Origin: Daedaleopsis sinensis | Taxonomy: Eukaryota; Basidiomycota; Agaricomycetes; Polyporales; Polyporaceae | Assembly: GCA_033807695.1 (NCBI GenBank) | Contig: CM066305.1 | Location: 806,001-870,000 of the forward strand | Length of the DNA: 64,000 bases | Direction: 5' to 3' | Shown here: one piece after another, positions 60,101 to 64,000 of the stretch | How the letters are laid out: each line of letters starts with the position of its first letter | Numbering within the stretch: the stretch's first letter is position 1 | Program-made: the position numbers and the translations under genes | The notes under the pieces: generated by a model | Databases searched by the model: none | Seen by the model: only the letters and a program-made list of their open reading frames with translations | What the model was told of the DNA's origin: nothing

Positions 60101-63100
60101 AAGCGCGTAGACGAGCATGACGCAGAGGAGACCGAGCAGCCTATGGCACACAGCAAGTTTGGGGCCGAAGATACGCATGTATGCTTCCTTGGGAAGGAGC
60201 AATGTAAGTGTTCCTTTCTACTGGTCTGCTCTTTCTCTGAACTCCCTCGTAGCCATACCACAAGTACAGATGGAGCTAGCCTCTCAGCGTGTCGAACGAC
60301 TACGGCAGAAGGCACACGATCATTCGAAGTACACTAACCGGGCTGATGACCAGTGGACCTCTGACACTGAAGCAGAGGATGGCGAACCGGTAAGCTGTTC
60401 AAGACAATCGTCGCTGTGCAGGTTGTAACTGGGCGTGTGGTAGAAACGACGCGTGACGAACGATCTACCACGCATGATCTCTCTCCTTGAAGGATATATC
60501 GCTCAGCTTCGCCAGGTCGATATGACATCGCAAGCGTCTGCTCGCAATCGCAATTCGAGTTATTATATGCCAACCGATATGGTGATGCCAGAAGAATGGG
60601 CGGGCTTCGACAACGTGTACCAGGTGCACTGTCCCCACATCATCATGGATAATACCATCCGAGACGTAAGTGACATGTCAAGTATCCTTCATAGCTTGCT
60701 CACACACCCCCAGATCATGATGCAATACTACTACTGCTCTAGGTCACGGAGAGGGTTCGAGTATCATCTGGCTCAGCGGTGCGTTCCTTTGCTTTCTTTG
60801 CTTTGAAGAGCAGTGGACCCATATGCCAAACCAACAACAGCGCTGTCAAGTTCATTCGGGATCAAGCACAGACCGCTCTCGCAGAGTTCCATCACGAGGC
60901 TGAGAAGCACGGTGGTAAGGGGCCCGCTGCCAGTGCTCAGGCGGCTGCAAACGCGGTCAAGAAGCTCCTCGGTGGTGACAGCCAAGGTGCAGGGACGGCA
61001 CCCACGGTCGAGTTTATTCCTCAAAGTGTCTCCAAGCTTCCCGCTACTGTCGACCCGTTGTACGGCTGGGCGGATGGCGTGTCTGCGAGGAAGGGTCATT
61101 TCTGTCTTCTTCTGAAGCCACAGATTGTTCTACGCAACAACGAGGACAACGAGTCTGTCTGCGTTCTTGCTGCTGTTCAAGGCAAGCTCAAGACATTCTC
61201 AATCATGGACGACGCCAACGCGCACGATCCTGTCAGCGGGAAGGTCATGAACCGGTATGTCTTTGCTCTAGGTGCAAACACATGCGCATGTCGTGCTGAC
61301 TCTAATGCAATCCCCAGGAGCTTCGCCTGGCTCACAGGGCTGCAGACATTCTCACCATCTGCGACTAATACGTCCGGTAAAGATTACGTGCCACTTGAGG
61401 TGCTTATCGACCTGCGCGCGGACAACAGCGACTTCGATCGTCTGGTGCCACAGACAGACGCTACCTTCCAGTACGACAAGTTTAACCGTCTACGATTGCG
61501 CAACGATGTCACTGCAGTGACGAAGACTAGCCAGCATTTGCATGCTCATTTGCAGAACCAGACTGTATGTGCAACATCTTATCAATCAGGAACGATGTAT
61601 CATTAAACTTTTGATTTGTGTGTAGGACCTCGTCCGGCTTCATGTCCCCCGATTCACCGTCTCCGCCAACGACCGTCATTTCCAAGCCATCTCCAATATC
61701 GTGACGAACCTCGTTCTCTTCACGGACGCTGCACACAAGACTCGCGCGGAGAAGCTGGAAGGCCTGTTGTTCAGCTACGATTTCACGAACCTCGCCTCTG
61801 CTGCGGACGTTGTCGCGAACATGCAGCAGCGCCTTCGTCAAGCATTGCAGACTAAGAACGATGCAGAGCAGAAACTTCGTGGCTTGGGCAATCCTGGACG
61901 TGTCGAGTTGCTCAAGATTGACGCTCACATTCTGCTGCTCGTCGAAGAGCTGAACCTCATCTTCGACGCTATCAAACTTGCGCAGGACAAAGCGAACAAC
62001 GAGACCGACCAAAAGTCTGCCCTGCTCTTACATGCCTCGTCCGAAGAGGTCTCCTGGAGGATGCTGGACCAGCACGATCAGCTCTTGGCCAAGATCTCCA
62101 TCAGGGTCACCGATTTCTACTGGCTCAGTCGACACGACAGCTCAACCGTCAACAATCTTGCTGTCGGGGATCTGCAAGCTTTCGATGGCGCGGCGGACGC
62201 AGAGTGGACAGAAATTCTCTCGAAGTATGACGAACCGTCTGCGCACCCTCTGGTCAAGCGCAAGCTGTTCTTGCTTGCTCATTGGATCGTGCTTCCTCCC
62301 GTGGGCGGTATCACTATCTATGAGGAGTTCGATCTTTCCTTCCACCCAATGCGCCTGCAAATCGACATACGCGTCGGACGCAAGATCATGGAGTACTTGT
62401 GGCCCGCACGTCGAGGACGGCAGGAAAGTCCAACTGAGACAGAGTCGTTCGTTGTGCCCGAGCACATCGGCAGCCACCAGAAGGCGGCCGACCTCCCCGC
62501 CGTCATTTACACGGACTCCCCGCGACACGCCTCGTTCGACCTTCCCCCGCGCAAGTCCCTCGACGCGAACCGGCTTGCGCCGCCGCCGTCGCTCAGGAGA
62601 CTGGGGACATCGCGCTCGTTCACGGACCTGCGGAACGCGCGGCAGGACTCGCTGCAGGTGCCGAGGATCCACAGGACGAACTCGTCGTCGTCGCTGAAGG
62701 CCAAGTCGACGGACGCGCTCGCGCTGTTAAAGCCGTCGATCTCGACCGCGACCAGGGCGACGTTCGACTCTAAGGACAAGCAGCGCAATCGGGAGTCGGA
62801 CGATGCCGCGGAGATGAAGACGCGCGCTTCGCAGAAGACGTTCGTCCGAGTGAAGGTGGCAAGGTGAGCTGTGCGTCCTCGAGTGTGCATGGGATATAGA
62901 CTGAGAGGCTTTCCAGTCTGCACCTACTGCTGAGTATCGGGAAGGAAGACTCGTTCCTCCTGCGTGACGCAAAGATACGAACGCGTGACCTCGAGTATCG
63001 CAATCAAACGTTGAGCGTGAGTTTGCTCTGCCCTTCTCCATCAATGCGCTCTTCTAACGGCGAACGTTATAGTTTGAAGAGCTTGTGGATCAGTTCATTC

Positions 63101-63641
63101 CTTCCGGTCGCAATTGGCGCGGCTGGGTCAAGGTCGCCTTCCAACAGCCATTAGTCCCCGTTCTGCCCGTCGCCCGCGAGCTCATCTCGAAGACGAAATG
63201 GATCGCTTCCAAGAAGGACTCGACTCACGAGCGGCCGACCCGACCGAGCACGCCCAAACTACTCAAGAGCAAGCCGACGGGTTCCAGCGAGATCCCGCGC
63301 AAGTCGTCGGAGGCACCGCGCAAGTCCCGGGACATGCTCGAGTCGCAGCGGATGCCGTTGACGATCTCAGAGCCGTCGTTCTTGACGAGTGAACCGGAGC
63401 CGATGCGGGACGCGACGATTGTGCCGAAACGCGAGGGCATGCGCAAGCGTGCGATCAGCCTCTTCAGACGCAAGCACCACAGCGGGAAGGAGAGCGTCGA
63501 CTCCTCTGACGGCACGAGCACCATGACCGCCAGTACCGTGAGTTGCATCTGCTTTTACCTATTCCCTATCCTGATGAACTTCGATTGCAGAGCAGCTCGT
63601 CACGGACAGAAAGCGGGGGGTCGCAAAACGGCCATGCATGA
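54171..63641 (+). CDS. FMP27: FMP27/Hobbit-type bridge-like lipid transfer protein (BLTP2)
   Basis: The largest gene of the window, about 2,900 residues over many exons, including one of about 3.2 kb (55549-58718). These proteins form a long hydrophobic channel at ER-plasma membrane contacts. The N-terminal membrane anchor is LSLWSMLFIWVVRILTLSLL, followed by the Chorein-like start RSISLRSIRGIYFKAGNGTW and LDFELDSATVSYADIPGVKF. The Fmp27 domains are marked by IGFWDKLKLIMHW (GFWDK), WWHLFNGALSLPTRQGQLYP with SPKFGQHLATLKYR (SW), and the C-terminal EEFDLSFHPMRLQIDIRVGR with MEYLWPARRGR (WPPW). The tail is basic and Ser-rich, ending SGGSQNGHA. ATG 54171 gives MQSHSTKDLVLHTL; an upstream in-frame TTG is not a start. 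Confidence 0.93.
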
Positions 63642-63914
63642 TGTACGATATATCTAGGACTACTACGCACATATACACATAATTACCGCATCTGTAACTT
63701 ATCCTCGTCGCTCTCTCGCATACTCTCGCATACTCTCTGATTCTCGCATGTGTACCGTACAAATCCACGCACATTTACTTTCTCAAGACCTTGCCAAGAC
63801 TGGCCGTTATGGGCGTTACCGGCGGGCTTCCGGAGCAGCTCGGCACGCGGACCGAGGGAGACGGCGCCTTAGTATGACTTCATGACCTTCCATTAGATCT
63901 GAAGGAGCAGAAAT

Positions 63915-64000
63915 ATGAACGTCGAGGACAGACTCCACAACCTCCTATCCACCCCTCGAGCTCCCGCCGGCCATCCTCGTCAGCCCTCGCCGATTACTCT
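63915..64000 (+). CDS. Possible start of a further gene, cut by the window edge
   Basis: ATG 63915 opens a frame MNVEDRLHNLLSTPRAPAGH that stays open to the edge. The Ser/Pro/Arg-rich character is usual for N-termini here. Too short to identify. Confidence 0.35.
   Translation, partial: MNVEDRLHNLLSTPRAPAGHPRQPSPIT

Noticed and set aside
1..64000. CRISPR array, defence island, transposon or biosynthetic gene cluster
   Set aside because: No regularly spaced repeats, no transposase, integrase or reverse transcriptase motifs, no terminal inverted repeats and no core synthase gene were seen; the window is a normal nuclear housekeeping stretch.

Overview
The window is a gene-dense piece of nuclear chromosome from a filamentous basidiomycete, most likely an Agaricomycete of the polypore or mushroom type. 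This is inferred from the intron-rich genes (introns mostly about 50-75 nt, donors GTGAGT/GTGCGT/GTAAGT, acceptors YAG), the strong C/G bias at third codon positions, and the gene set: trifunctional HIS4, double-barrelled FEX, DPB2, an FMP27-type bridge protein, DUF7704 and a slicer-type Argonaute. No transposon, CRISPR array, operon, phage or virus sequence was recognised. Genes lie on both strands, often as divergent pairs sharing 220-860 bp promoters or as convergent pairs.

Layout. 0-13 kb: 3' end of an RNA exonuclease, the AP-1 sigma adaptin, a conserved protein of unknown function, NAD-isocitrate dehydrogenase IDH1, a membrane-anchored alpha/beta hydrolase, an amidohydrolase, a short-chain dehydrogenase and pyruvate dehydrogenase E1-beta. 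13-27 kb: HIS4, divergent to an Argonaute with a complete catalytic tetrad; a low-complexity orphan; an EF-hand mitochondrial carrier; a small coiled-coil protein. 27-36 kb: an intron-containing tRNA-Val(AAC), a long coiled-coil protein with a basic tail, a BTB protein, casein kinase 2 beta and ribosomal protein eL36. 36-50 kb: an unresolved coding-like stretch, a TVP38/VTT membrane protein, fluoride exporter FEX, 3-ketosphinganine reductase TSC10, a DUF7704 membrane protein, the insertase COX18, ribosomal protein eL6 and a HAD nucleotidase. 50-64 kb: a PHAF1/UPF0183 protein divergent to DPB2, the very large FMP27/Hobbit-type lipid-transfer gene, and the first codons of a possible further gene at the right edge.

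Most genes are housekeeping: mitochondrial carbon metabolism and biogenesis (IDH1, PDB1, carrier, COX18), lipid metabolism and membrane traffic (TSC10, FMP27, TVP38, AP-1 sigma, PHAF1), replication (DPB2), translation (eL36, eL6, tRNA-Val) and RNA silencing (Argonaute). I found no convincing new multi-gene system. The least explained items are the coiled-coil nuclear candidate (27.9-32.1 kb), the orphan conserved protein (1.8-3.8 kb), the unresolved stretch at 36.4-37.2 kb and the GC-rich orphan at 22-23.4 kb. Exon boundaries were placed by eye from reading frame and splice consensus. Gene ends are firmer than internal splice sites.
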